From positions 1 to 46,652 of the forward strand of contig CABZKL010000007.1 in assembly GCA_902526405.1 (NCBI GenBank): DNA of 46,652 nt, in the 5' to 3' direction. The position numbers and the translations under genes are program-made. Shown here piece after piece: positions 30,519 through 38,779 of this stretch. Under the pieces are notes generated by a model, which was not told the DNA's origin, did no database searches, and worked only from the letters and a program-made list of their open reading frames with translations. This stretch comes from an uncultured Pelagibacteraceae bacterium (GTDB taxonomy: Bacteria; Pseudomonadota; Alphaproteobacteria; Pelagibacterales; Pelagibacteraceae). Positions within the stretch are counted from its first letter, which is position 1, and every line of letters starts with the position of its first letter.

Positions 30519-31909
30519 TGAACATAATTATTTGTGGTGCTGGGAGAGTAGGGTTCACAATTGCCAAACAATTAAGCGAACAAGGTCATTCTATAACTGT
30601 AATTGATACATCTAGTGAAGATATACAAAAAATTGATGACGCTTTGGATGTAAAGGCCATCGTTGGTAAAGCGACTTATCCAACTATTCTTGAAAAAGCT
30701 AATGCAGCAGAAACAGATATGATAATTGCAGTTACAAGAAATGATGAAATTAATATGTTGATATGTCAAATTGCATTTTCAATATTTAATATTCCAAAAA
30801 AAATTGCAAGAATAAGATCACAAGATTATTTAAATCCTAAATTTACAACTGTTTATAATAAAGAAGATTTACCAATTGATGTAATTATTTCACCAGAACT
30901 TGAAATTGCAAAATCAATCCAAAGAAAATTAGAGGCTCCAGGAGCCTTAGACAGTGTTCCTTTTGCAGACAACAAAATTAGGTTGTTAGAAATTCTTATT
31001 AATGATAGTTGCAGCCTAATTAATATTCAACTTAAAGATTTAACAAAAAAATACCCTGATCTAGATGCAAATGTAATTGGAATTATTAGAGATGATAAGT
31101 TTTTAATCCCAAAAAAAGAAGATAACATCAGAAAAAATGATAAAGTTTATGTTATTATTAATGCCTCGCAAACTTCAGAAACTTTAGAAGCATTTGGTCA
31201 TACAGAAAAAGTATCTAAAAAAATTCTTATTGTTGGTGGTGGTAATATTGGTTTTAATCTTGCAAAAAATATTGAAGAAACATTAGATGCTGTAAGAGTT
31301 AAAATTGTTGAAAATGACAAAGAACGCGCTGAATTCCTTGCATCAGAATTAAATAATACAATAGTAATTAATGGTAATGGTTTAGATGAAGAAGTGTTAG
31401 CTGAAGCAAATTTAGAGGAAGCCGAAACTGTCCTTGCTTTAACAAATGATGACGAAGATAACTTAATGGTCAGTGTGCTTGTTGAAAAATTTGCTAAAGA
31501 CGAAAAAGAAATTGAGGATAAAAGGACTATGGCTTTGGTAAATAAACCCAATTATTCCTTATTACAAGACTCTCTTAAAATTGATGATTTAATAGATCCC
31601 CGAATGAATACTGTCTCCAGTATATTAAAACATGTTCACAAAGGTACCATAGAGACAGCGTACACAATTATGAATGGTGAATATGAAGTAATTGAAGCAG
31701 AAATTATCGAGACTTCTGAGTTAATTAATAAAGAATTAAAGAATTCAAATTTACCCGATGAAGTTAGAATAGGTGCAGTTCTTAGAGGAGATAAAATAAT
31801 TATTCCAAGGTCAGACTTTGTTTTTCTAAAAGATGATAAAGTTGTATTTTTAGCTAAGAAAGACTCTATTTCAGTAGTGGAAAATATTTTTAGAATTAGC
31901 TCAATCTAA
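30518..31909 (+). CDS. trkA: Trk potassium uptake regulatory subunit TrkA
   Basis: Two Rossmann halves (IIICGAGRVGFTIAKQLSEQGHSITVID; ILIVGGGNIGFNLAKNIEE) with TrkA-C domains. Confidence 0.96.
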   Translation: MNIIICGAGRVGFTIAKQLSEQGHSITVIDTSSEDIQKIDDALDVKAIVGKATYPTILEKANAAETDMIIAVTRNDEINMLICQIAFSIFNIPKKIARIRSQDYLNPKFTTVYNKEDLPIDVIISPELEIAKSIQRKLEAPGALDSVPFADNKIRLLEILINDSCSLINIQLKDLTKKYPDLDANVIGIIRDDKFLIPKKEDNIRKNDKVYVIINASQTSETLEAFGHTEKVSKKILIVGGGNIGFNLAKNIEETLDAVRVKIVENDKERAEFLASELNNTIVINGNGLDEEVLAEANLEEAETVLALTNDDEDNLMVSVLVEKFAKDEKEIEDKRTMALVNKPNYSLLQDSLKIDDLIDPRMNTVSSILKHVHKGTIETAYTIMNGEYEVIEAEIIETSELINKELKNSNLPDEVRIGAVLRGDKIIIPRSDFVFLKDDKVVFLAKKDSISVVENIFRISSI

Positions 31910-31913
31910 TTAA

Positions 31914-33320
31914 ATGTTATTATTCAGAGTAAAATATTTAAGCTTTTTTTTTATACTCATTTCAATATTTTCTTTTTTTAACATAATTTATTCTCATTAT
32001 TTTAATTTATACCTTAATCTTAATACTTATTACGTAAGCTTAATAATTTCACTTTTAATAGGAATTTTTTTTTACTTCCTAAAATCAAGTTTAAAAAAAC
32101 CATCAATTTTTGACAAAATTTTAACAGTTCTACTAGGTTATATATTATTACCATTGGTTTTATGTATTCCGTTTTATTTGAGTATTTATAATTTAACTTT
32201 TTTAAATGCTATTTTTGAGACTGTATCAGGGTTTACTTCAACTGGATTTAGTATATTTGATAATATCAAAAATATAGATCAAGGCTTAATATTATGGAGA
32301 TCATCAATACAATGGATTGGAGGATTATATTTCTTATTTTCAATAATTTTTCTAATTGATATTTATGATGAAAGTTTAAAAAAATCTCTAACAAATTTTT
32401 TATCTTTCAATAGCTCTGAGATTTTAAAGCAAACTATTAAAATTTTTCTTTTATATTCAAGTTTAACATTATTTATTTTTATAGTTTTAAATATATTTGG
32501 TATCAGAACATTTAGCTCTCTTAATTTAGCAATGACTGTAATTTCCTCTGGAGGTTTTTTACCTGATAATGAACTTTCAATAATATTATTGACTAATACT
32601 CAAGTAGTAGTTTTCTCTCTTTTAATGTTGATACCTTTTTTTAGTATCTTTTTTATTTATAACCTGATTTTTTTAAGAAAAAAAAATCTTAATTTTTTTT
32701 ATGAAGATACTCATTTATTTTTGTATTTTTTAATTTTAGTAAGTATTTTTTTTATTTTTTTTAGTTATGATAAAAATTTTTCGTTCAACTTTTTAAATTT
32801 AGTTAGTAGTATTTCAAATATTGGCATATCTCTTGAGGTAGAACAAAAAAATTTAAACTTAATCTATTTAATATTAGTAATAGTTGGAGGTTCTTTTTTT
32901 TCAACAAGTTCAGGATTAAGGTTTTTAAAAATTTATTCTCTTTCTAAATATTCGATAAATCAAATTCTCTCTTTTAGTAAACCAAATAAAGTATTTATGA
33001 ATAAGCTTATTTTCTCTAAAATTAATTTTGACGTATCTGATATTAATAAATATTTCCTAACAGTTTTGATATTTGTTATTTCGCTTTTCTCATTAACAGT
33101 TTTATTATCATTAAGTAATATTGAGTTTGAGAATTCATTTAAATTAGCTGTTTTAACTTTAATGAATACTGTAAATTCTTCTACTTACGGAATTAGTAAT
33201 TTTGACTTTCAAAACTTGCATTTTTTAACCAAACATTTGCTTATTTTTTTTATGATTATAGGTAGGGTTGAATTGTTATCTTTATTACTGATTGCTAAAA
33301 AATTTCTTTTTAAATATTAA
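31914..33320 (+). CDS. trkH: Trk potassium uptake transmembrane protein TrkH
   Basis: Polytopic; FETVSGFTSTGFSIFDNIKNIDQGLILWRSSIQWIGG; VIVGGSFFSTSSGLRFLKI; downstream of trkA. Confidence 0.94.
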   Translation: MLLFRVKYLSFFFILISIFSFFNIIYSHYFNLYLNLNTYYVSLIISLLIGIFFYFLKSSLKKPSIFDKILTVLLGYILLPLVLCIPFYLSIYNLTFLNAIFETVSGFTSTGFSIFDNIKNIDQGLILWRSSIQWIGGLYFLFSIIFLIDIYDESLKKSLTNFLSFNSSEILKQTIKIFLLYSSLTLFIFIVLNIFGIRTFSSLNLAMTVISSGGFLPDNELSIILLTNTQVVVFSLLMLIPFFSIFFIYNLIFLRKKNLNFFYEDTHLFLYFLILVSIFFIFFSYDKNFSFNFLNLVSSISNIGISLEVEQKNLNLIYLILVIVGGSFFSTSSGLRFLKIYSLSKYSINQILSFSKPNKVFMNKLIFSKINFDVSDINKYFLTVLIFVISLFSLTVLLSLSNIEFENSFKLAVLTLMNTVNSSTYGISNFDFQNLHFLTKHLLIFFMIIGRVELLSLLLIAKKFLFKY

Positions 33321-33351
33321 TTTAGTATTATAAATGTAGCATAATAATTGT

Positions 33352-33428
33352 GCGCCCTTAGCTCAGCTGGATAGAGCATCGGTTTTCTAAACCGAGGGTC
33401 GGAGGTTCGAATCCTCCAGGGCGCGCCA
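33352..33428 (+). tRNA. tRNA-Arg (anticodon TCT), CCA encoded
   Basis: GCGCCCTTAGCTCAGCTGGATAGAGCATCGGTTTTCTAAACCGAGGGTCGGAGGTTCGAATCCTCCAGGGCGCGCCA; full cloverleaf pairing, loop TTTCTAA, anticodon at 33386-33388. Confidence 0.97.
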
Positions 33429-33503
33429 TCTTGTTCATTTTAGGTCATATTTATCCAGAAATTTATCTTGATGGAGAATATTTAACATGCTTAAATTATG
33501 AAT

Positions 33504-33538
33504 ATTCAAAAGTAATTTTGAATCATTTGTTAACAAAT
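33504..33538. promoter_or_regulatory. Tandem dyad symmetries upstream of aapJ: ATTCAAAA-gtaa-TTTTGAAT (33504-33523) and ATTTGTTAACAAAT (33525-33538)
   Basis: Direct reading; both perfect; 20 bp upstream of the aapJ ATG. Confidence 0.45.
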
Positions 33539-33557
33539 AAAAACAAAAGGAAGAATA

Positions 33558-34598
33558 ATGTTTAAATACTTAAAACAATTAACTTCTTTAGTAGCAATGG
33601 TTGCTGTGTTGTTTACTTTTACGACAGAAACTATGGCTGCTAAAAAATCTAAGACACTTAAAAACACTCAAAAAAAGGGTTTTGTAAGATGTGGAGTATC
33701 TCAAGGTCTTCCAGGATTTTCTAATGCTGACGCTGCAGGAAATTGGACTGGAATAGACGTTGATGTATGTAGAGCAGTTGCTGCTGCAGTACTAGGTGAT
33801 GCAAGCAAAGTTAAGTTTACACCACTAAGTGCTAAAGAGAGGTTTACAGCTTTAACTTCTGGTGAGATTGATATCTTATCAAGAAACACAACTTGGACTC
33901 TTTCTAGAGATGCTGATATTGGACTTACTTTCGTTGGAGTAAATTTCTACGATGGTCAAGGTTTCATGGTTAGAAAAAGTTCTGGTATTACTTCAACAGA
34001 CCAATTTAAAAATGGTATCTCAGCTTGTACAAACATTGGTACGACAACTGAGTTAAACATGAGAGACTTCTTTAATTCTAGAGGAATTTCTTATGAGCCA
34101 GTAGCTTTTGAAAAAGCTGACGAGGTCGTAGCTGCTTATGATGCTGGTAGATGTGATACTTACACTACTGACAAATCAGGTTTAGCTGCACAAAGAACTA
34201 AGATGTCTAATCCAGATGAGCATATCGTATTACCTGAAACTATTTCAAAAGAGCCATTAGGCCCTGTTGTTAGGCAAGGTGATTCAGTATGGGAAGATAT
34301 CGTAAGATGGTCTTTAAATACTATGATCGAAGCCGAGGAGTATGGAATTACTTCCGGTAATGCTGACATGATGAAAACTTCAGATAACCCAGCAATCAAA
34401 AGATTAGTTGGTGCTGAAGGTGAAATGGGTGCTGCATTCGGTCTTGATAATGATTGGAACTACAGAATTATCACACAAGTTGGTAATTATGGTGAAAGTT
34501 ATAAAAGAAATATAGCTGACACTGGAATCCTACCAGACAGAGGTCCAAATGAGTTATGGACTAAAGGTGGAATTCTTTACGTACCACCTGCAAGATAA
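33558..34598 (+). CDS. aapJ: General L-amino acid ABC transporter, substrate-binding protein (AapJ/YhdW-like)
   Basis: Signal peptide; GFVRCGVSQGLPGFSNADAAGNWTGIDVDVCRAVAAAVLGDASKVKFTPLSAKERFTALTSGEIDILSRNTTWTLSRD. Confidence 0.97.
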   Translation: MFKYLKQLTSLVAMVAVLFTFTTETMAAKKSKTLKNTQKKGFVRCGVSQGLPGFSNADAAGNWTGIDVDVCRAVAAAVLGDASKVKFTPLSAKERFTALTSGEIDILSRNTTWTLSRDADIGLTFVGVNFYDGQGFMVRKSSGITSTDQFKNGISACTNIGTTTELNMRDFFNSRGISYEPVAFEKADEVVAAYDAGRCDTYTTDKSGLAAQRTKMSNPDEHIVLPETISKEPLGPVVRQGDSVWEDIVRWSLNTMIEAEEYGITSGNADMMKTSDNPAIKRLVGAEGEMGAAFGLDNDWNYRIITQVGNYGESYKRNIADTGILPDRGPNELWTKGGILYVPPAR

Positions 34599-34620
34599 TA
34601 GTAAATTAAAACAATGTAAA

Positions 34621-34649
34621 AAGGGCTAGATTTATCTAGCCCTTTTTTT
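34621..34649 (+). terminator. Intrinsic terminator/attenuator between aapJ and aapQ
   Basis: AAGGGCTAGA-TTTA-TCTAGCCCTT followed by TTTTT: perfect 10-bp stem, tetraloop, T-tract. Confidence 0.92.
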
Positions 34650-34671
34650 AATATTAAATATATTCCTCCTA

Positions 34672-35817
34672 ATGAAGCTTAAAAAAATTCTTCCTCAAGC
34701 AATAACATTGCTCGTTGTTATTATAATCTTTGGTTTTTTTACCATGAATGCCCAATTAAACATGGAAAACAGAGGTATAGATTTTGGATATGGATTTTTA
34801 TCCCAAGAGTCATCGTTTGATGTTCAATTTTCATTAATTGAGTATAGTGGCTCAGATAGTTATGCAAGAGCATACTTAGTGGGTCTTTTAAATACTTTAT
34901 TGGTATCTATTTTAGGAATAATCTTATGCACAATACTTGGGGTTATAGTTGGTATAGCGAGACTTTCTCCCAATTATTTAATTAGAACTACAGCTGCCTG
35001 GTATGTTGAATTTTTTAGAAACATTCCACTTCTTTTACAAATTTTCTTTTGGTATTATGCTGCTCTTAGAGCATTACCATTACCTCAAGATGCAGAAGCT
35101 ATTTTTGGTGCTTCATACTTAACAATAAAAGGTTTTTATACACCATCTTTGATTTGGGAAAATTTAGATATTTTTATTTATTCAGTTATTGCTGCAATAA
35201 TTGCGATTGTATTTGTAAGAATTCAAGCTAAAAAACTCAGAGAAAATGTTGGTAAGCATTTACCAGTACTAAACATCTCAATAGTGATTCTATTTGTATT
35301 ACCGCTTTTAACGTTTTTATTTGGCGGTGTTAATGTGGGCTATGAAACACCAGAGCTTAAACAATTAGCAAAAACCTCATTTAAGTTTGAGGGTGGTTTA
35401 AGTATACCCCCAGAATTATTGTCATTAGTGATAGCTTTATCACTTTATACCGCAACATTTGTTGCTGAATGTGTAAGAGCGGGTATTCAGGGTGTTGGAA
35501 AAGGACAAAGAGAAGCTGCATCATCTATCGGTTTAAATAGAAAACAAGTTTTAAATTTAATTATTATGCCTCAAGCACTGAGAATAATAATTCCCCCAAC
35601 AACAAATCAGTATTTGAATTTAACAAAAAATTCTTCCTTAGCTGCTGCAATAGCATATCCTGATTTAGTTTTAGTTTTTGCAGGTACAGCATTGATGCAA
35701 ACTGGAAAAGCAATTGAAATTGTTTCAATCACAATGCTTACATATTTAACTTTAAGTTTATCAATTTCATTTTTTATGAATTGGTATAACGCTAAAATTG
35801 CTATCGTAGAAAAATAA
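34672..35817 (+). CDS. aapQ: General L-amino acid ABC transporter permease AapQ
   Basis: ARAYLVGLLNTLLVSILGIILCTILGVIVGIARLSPN; EFFRNIPLLLQIFFWY; EAASSIGLNRKQVLNLIIMPQALRIIIPPTTNQYLNLTKNSSLAAAIAYPDL. Confidence 0.96.
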   Translation: MKLKKILPQAITLLVVIIIFGFFTMNAQLNMENRGIDFGYGFLSQESSFDVQFSLIEYSGSDSYARAYLVGLLNTLLVSILGIILCTILGVIVGIARLSPNYLIRTTAAWYVEFFRNIPLLLQIFFWYYAALRALPLPQDAEAIFGASYLTIKGFYTPSLIWENLDIFIYSVIAAIIAIVFVRIQAKKLRENVGKHLPVLNISIVILFVLPLLTFLFGGVNVGYETPELKQLAKTSFKFEGGLSIPPELLSLVIALSLYTATFVAECVRAGIQGVGKGQREAASSIGLNRKQVLNLIIMPQALRIIIPPTTNQYLNLTKNSSLAAAIAYPDLVLVFAGTALMQTGKAIEIVSITMLTYLTLSLSISFFMNWYNAKIAIVEK

Positions 35818-37088
35818 TGAGTACATTAAATTTATTAAGACCCTCAAAAGACAATTTACAAAGCAATTTGTATTTAGGATCTTTTTTGGTTGGAATTTCT
35901 ATTTTAGATGTATTTCTTAATTCATTTTTAAAGTTTAACATTACATCTTTTTTACCATCAATCATAAGTATAGTTTTACCTTTTTTATTAGGAATGTTTG
36001 GTTTTCATTTAATGAGGATTGAATTTTCAGGAATAAAAAACCTTGATAGGTTAAATAAAAATATTAATACAAATAATTTTAATGCTGCTTTAACTTTACT
36101 AATCATTTTTTTAATTATTAAAGCAATACCTCCTGTAATGAGTTGGATGATTTTAGATGCAAATATTTCAGGTGATTCAAAAGATGCATGTACAGGATCA
36201 GGTGCTTGTTGGACTTATATAAAAGTTTGGTTCAAAAGGTTTATGTATGGGATGTATCCAAACGAACATATTTGGAGAGTAAACTTAGCATTTATTTTTT
36301 TAGTCGTTTTGGCCTTTGTTGGTTTTGTTACTCCACAAAAGTATAGAAATCTTTTAACATTATATTACGTCGTAATATATCCAATCATTGCCTTTATATT
36401 AATTTATTATTTAATATCTGGTGGCGAATTTGGTTTAGAATGGGTTGAAACAGGCGCTTGGGGTGGTTTATCTTTAACTTTTATTGTTTCTTTTTTTAGT
36501 TTAATTTTTTGCTTTCCTTTGGGAATGGCTCTTGCTTTAGGAAGACGAACTGAGTTACCAATAGTAAAATATGTATCGGTTGGTTTTATAGAATTTTGGA
36601 GAGGTGTGCCTTTAATTACAGTTTTATTTATGTCATCTGTAATGTTTCCAATGTTTTTGCCTGAAGATTTTTTCATGGATAAACTTGTAAGGGTGATTAT
36701 TGCTATTTCTTTATTTGAGGCAGCTTATGTTGCAGAAGTTATCAGAGGTGGTCTACAAGCTCTTCCAAGAGGTCAATACGATGCAGCAAAGTCTTTAGGT
36801 ATGGGTTATTGGAAAATGCACATCTTTGTAATATTACCACAAGCACTGAAATTAGTTATACCAGGAATGGCAAATACATTTTTAGCATTAGTTAAAGACA
36901 CTCCCTTAATCTTTGTAGTAGGTTTAGCAGAACTTGCTGGAATGTTACAAATGGCTAAAACAAATCCAAAATGGTTAGGTTATGCAATGGAGGGCTATGT
37001 TTTTGCAGCGATAATTTTCTGGATTATTTGTTATGCTATGAGTAAATATAGCTATAATTTGGAGCTCAAATATAAAACTGATAGGTAG
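35817..37088 (+). CDS. aapM: General L-amino acid ABC transporter permease AapM
   Basis: [115 protein letters not shown]. Confidence 0.96.
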   Translation: MSTLNLLRPSKDNLQSNLYLGSFLVGISILDVFLNSFLKFNITSFLPSIISIVLPFLLGMFGFHLMRIEFSGIKNLDRLNKNINTNNFNAALTLLIIFLIIKAIPPVMSWMILDANISGDSKDACTGSGACWTYIKVWFKRFMYGMYPNEHIWRVNLAFIFLVVLAFVGFVTPQKYRNLLTLYYVVIYPIIAFILIYYLISGGEFGLEWVETGAWGGLSLTFIVSFFSLIFCFPLGMALALGRRTELPIVKYVSVGFIEFWRGVPLITVLFMSSVMFPMFLPEDFFMDKLVRVIIAISLFEAAYVAEVIRGGLQALPRGQYDAAKSLGMGYWKMHIFVILPQALKLVIPGMANTFLALVKDTPLIFVVGLAELAGMLQMAKTNPKWLGYAMEGYVFAAIIFWIICYAMSKYSYNLELKYKTDR

Positions 37089-37090
37089 CA

Positions 37091-37741
37091 ATGTCTGAAG
37101 CAATTATACAAATCAAAGATGTAAATAAGTGGTTTGGTGATTTTCAAGTTCTAAGTGGAATTAATCTAGAGGTAATGCCAAAAGAGAAAATTGTAGTTTG
37201 TGGACCATCTGGATCTGGAAAGTCCACTTTAATTAGATGTATAAACCGATTAGAAGAGCATCAAGAAGGTAACATCATTATTGATGGTACTGAAATTTCA
37301 GAAGATACTAAAAATATTGAACAAGTAAGAGCTGAAGTTGGTATGGTTTTTCAACAATTTAATTTATTTCCACATTTATCAATTTTAGACAACTGCACTC
37401 TCGCACCTATTTGGGTTAAAAAATTACCTAAGAAAGACGCTGAAGAATTAGCATTAAAACATTTAGAAAGAGTGCAAATATTAGACCAAGCTCAAAAATT
37501 TCCAGGTCAACTATCTGGTGGTCAACAACAACGTGTTGCAATTGCAAGAGCTTTGTGCATGGAGCCAAAAATTATGTTATTTGACGAGCCAACATCAGCA
37601 CTAGACCCTGAAATGATTAAAGAGGTTCTAGATGTTATGGTAAATTTAGCAAATCAAGGTATGACAATGATTGTTGTTACACATGAAATGGGATTTGCTA
37701 AGGAAGTGGCAGATAGTATGATATTTATGGATGAAGGATAG
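37091..37741 (+). CDS. aapP: Amino-acid ABC transporter ATP-binding protein AapP/GlnQ-like, prematurely ended by an in-frame TAG
   Basis: Walker [10 protein letters not shown], signature [15 protein letters not shown], Walker [17 protein letters not shown]-loop [14 protein letters not shown]; ends at MDEG-TAG (37739-37741) where the family normally continues. Confidence 0.93.
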   Translation: MSEAIIQIKDVNKWFGDFQVLSGINLEVMPKEKIVVCGPSGSGKSTLIRCINRLEEHQEGNIIIDGTEISEDTKNIEQVRAEVGMVFQQFNLFPHLSILDNCTLAPIWVKKLPKKDAEELALKHLERVQILDQAQKFPGQLSGGQQQRVAIARALCMEPKIMLFDEPTSALDPEMIKEVLDVMVNLANQGMTMIVVTHEMGFAKEVADSMIFMDEG

Positions 37742-37825
37742 ATAGTAGAAAAAGCCAATACCAAGGAGTTTTTTGCTAATCCTAAAAATGAGAGAACTAA
37801 GCTATTTTTAAGTCAAATTTTATAA
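37742..37825 (+). other. In-frame continuation of aapP after the amber codon (27 codons plus TAA)
   Basis: Same frame reads IVEKANTKEFFANPKNERTKLFLSQIL*, the expected C-terminus of GlnQ/AapP ATPases (full length would be 244 aa). Confidence 0.9.
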
Positions 37826-38011
37826 ACACATAAATACTAGAATAATCTTTCATCTAATAAATCAAGCTTAATATATGTTTTTATTAGCAACTTATGCTTG
37901 ACAGCTTTTAAAATCTTATAAAATTACAGTAAAATATAAAAATTTTTCTGTTGCAGGGCATATAAATATTCTGTTGAATGAGGCTTTAAAATTTAATTAA
38001 GAGGGGTCTTA

Positions 38012-38383
38012 ATGGAAGATAATTTCAACAAACACTTAGGCAACAAGCTTAAGCTAAGAAGATTAGCTTTAGGTTTGACACAGACTAAAGTGGCCAAAGC
38101 AATTAACGTAACATTTCAACAAATTCAAAAATACGAAAAAGGTACTAACGGAGTAAGCTCAATTAGGTTATTACAATTATCAAATTATTTAAAGGTTCCA
38201 ATAAATTATTTTTTTGAAGATTTTTCAGAATATTTAATTAATTTAGAAAAATCTCAAGAAGGTCATATGAATGTGAATTATAATTTTTTAACAAAATTAT
38301 ATTCTGAGTTAACAGCTGATCAAAAATTAAAATTTAATAAATCTTTACAGATTTCATCAGTTGGAATTACAAAGACTGGCTAA
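38012..38383 (+). CDS. XRE/Cro-CI family helix-turn-helix transcriptional regulator
   Basis: LGNKLKLRRLALGLTQTKVAKAINVTFQQIQKYEKGTNGVSSIRLLQLSNYLKVPINYFFEDF is a typical HTH_3 domain. Confidence 0.9.
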   Translation: MEDNFNKHLGNKLKLRRLALGLTQTKVAKAINVTFQQIQKYEKGTNGVSSIRLLQLSNYLKVPINYFFEDFSEYLINLEKSQEGHMNVNYNFLTKLYSELTADQKLKFNKSLQISSVGITKTG

Positions 38384-38455
38384 AATAAAATTTAGTTAAG
38401 ACCCGTAAATAAATTTTATAATTTTCTATTATATTTTTTTAATCTGAAACTTTTT

Positions 38456-38531
38456 TGGCTCCTCGGGCAGGACTCGAACCTGCGACCAATTGATTAACAG
38501 TCAACTGCTCTACCAACTGAGCTACCGAGGA
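38456..38531 (-). tRNA. tRNA-Asn (anticodon GTT), CCA encoded
   Basis: Reverse complement TCCTCGGTAGCTCAGTTGGTAGAGCAGTTGACTGTTAATCAATTGGTCGCAGGTTCGAGTCCTGCCCGAGGAGCCA folds as a cloverleaf. Confidence 0.97.
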
Positions 38532-38580
38532 ATGTAAAAAAGCAACTTACTTTTTTTTATAACTAAAACAAGATCTATTT

Positions 38581-38654
38581 TGGAGGCAACGCCCGGAATC
38601 GAACCGGGATAAAAGGATTTGCAATCCTCTGCGTAACCATTCCGCCACGTTGCC
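38581..38654 (-). tRNA. tRNA-Cys (anticodon GCA), CCA encoded
   Basis: Reverse complement GGCAACGTGGCGGAATGGTTACGCAGAGGATTGCAAATCCTTTTATCCCGGTTCGATTCCGGGCGTTGCCTCCA; loop TTGCAAA. Confidence 0.96.
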
Positions 38655-38779
38655 ATCTTATTTTTTGACTTATAGCTACAGATGCCTTTTTATATTAAAT
38701 ATTTTTCATTAGTCTATTAAATAACGATTGAAATTGATTATTGTTAATTTGGATTATTAAATTATAAACTTTAAAATCC

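Noticed and set aside
31198-31551. 117-aa minus-strand ORF inside trkA, Ser-rich
   Set aside because: Mirror of trkA codon bias; no recognisable domain or ribosome-binding context.
33352-33557. tRNA-Arg as an integration site for a mobile element
   Set aside because: No integrase, no duplicated tRNA 3' end, and flanks are ordinary core genes.
37898-37924. TTGACA / TAAAAT promoter ahead of the XRE regulator
   Set aside because: The -35 is perfect, but the best -10 gives only a 15-bp spacer in very AT-rich DNA; too weak to annotate.
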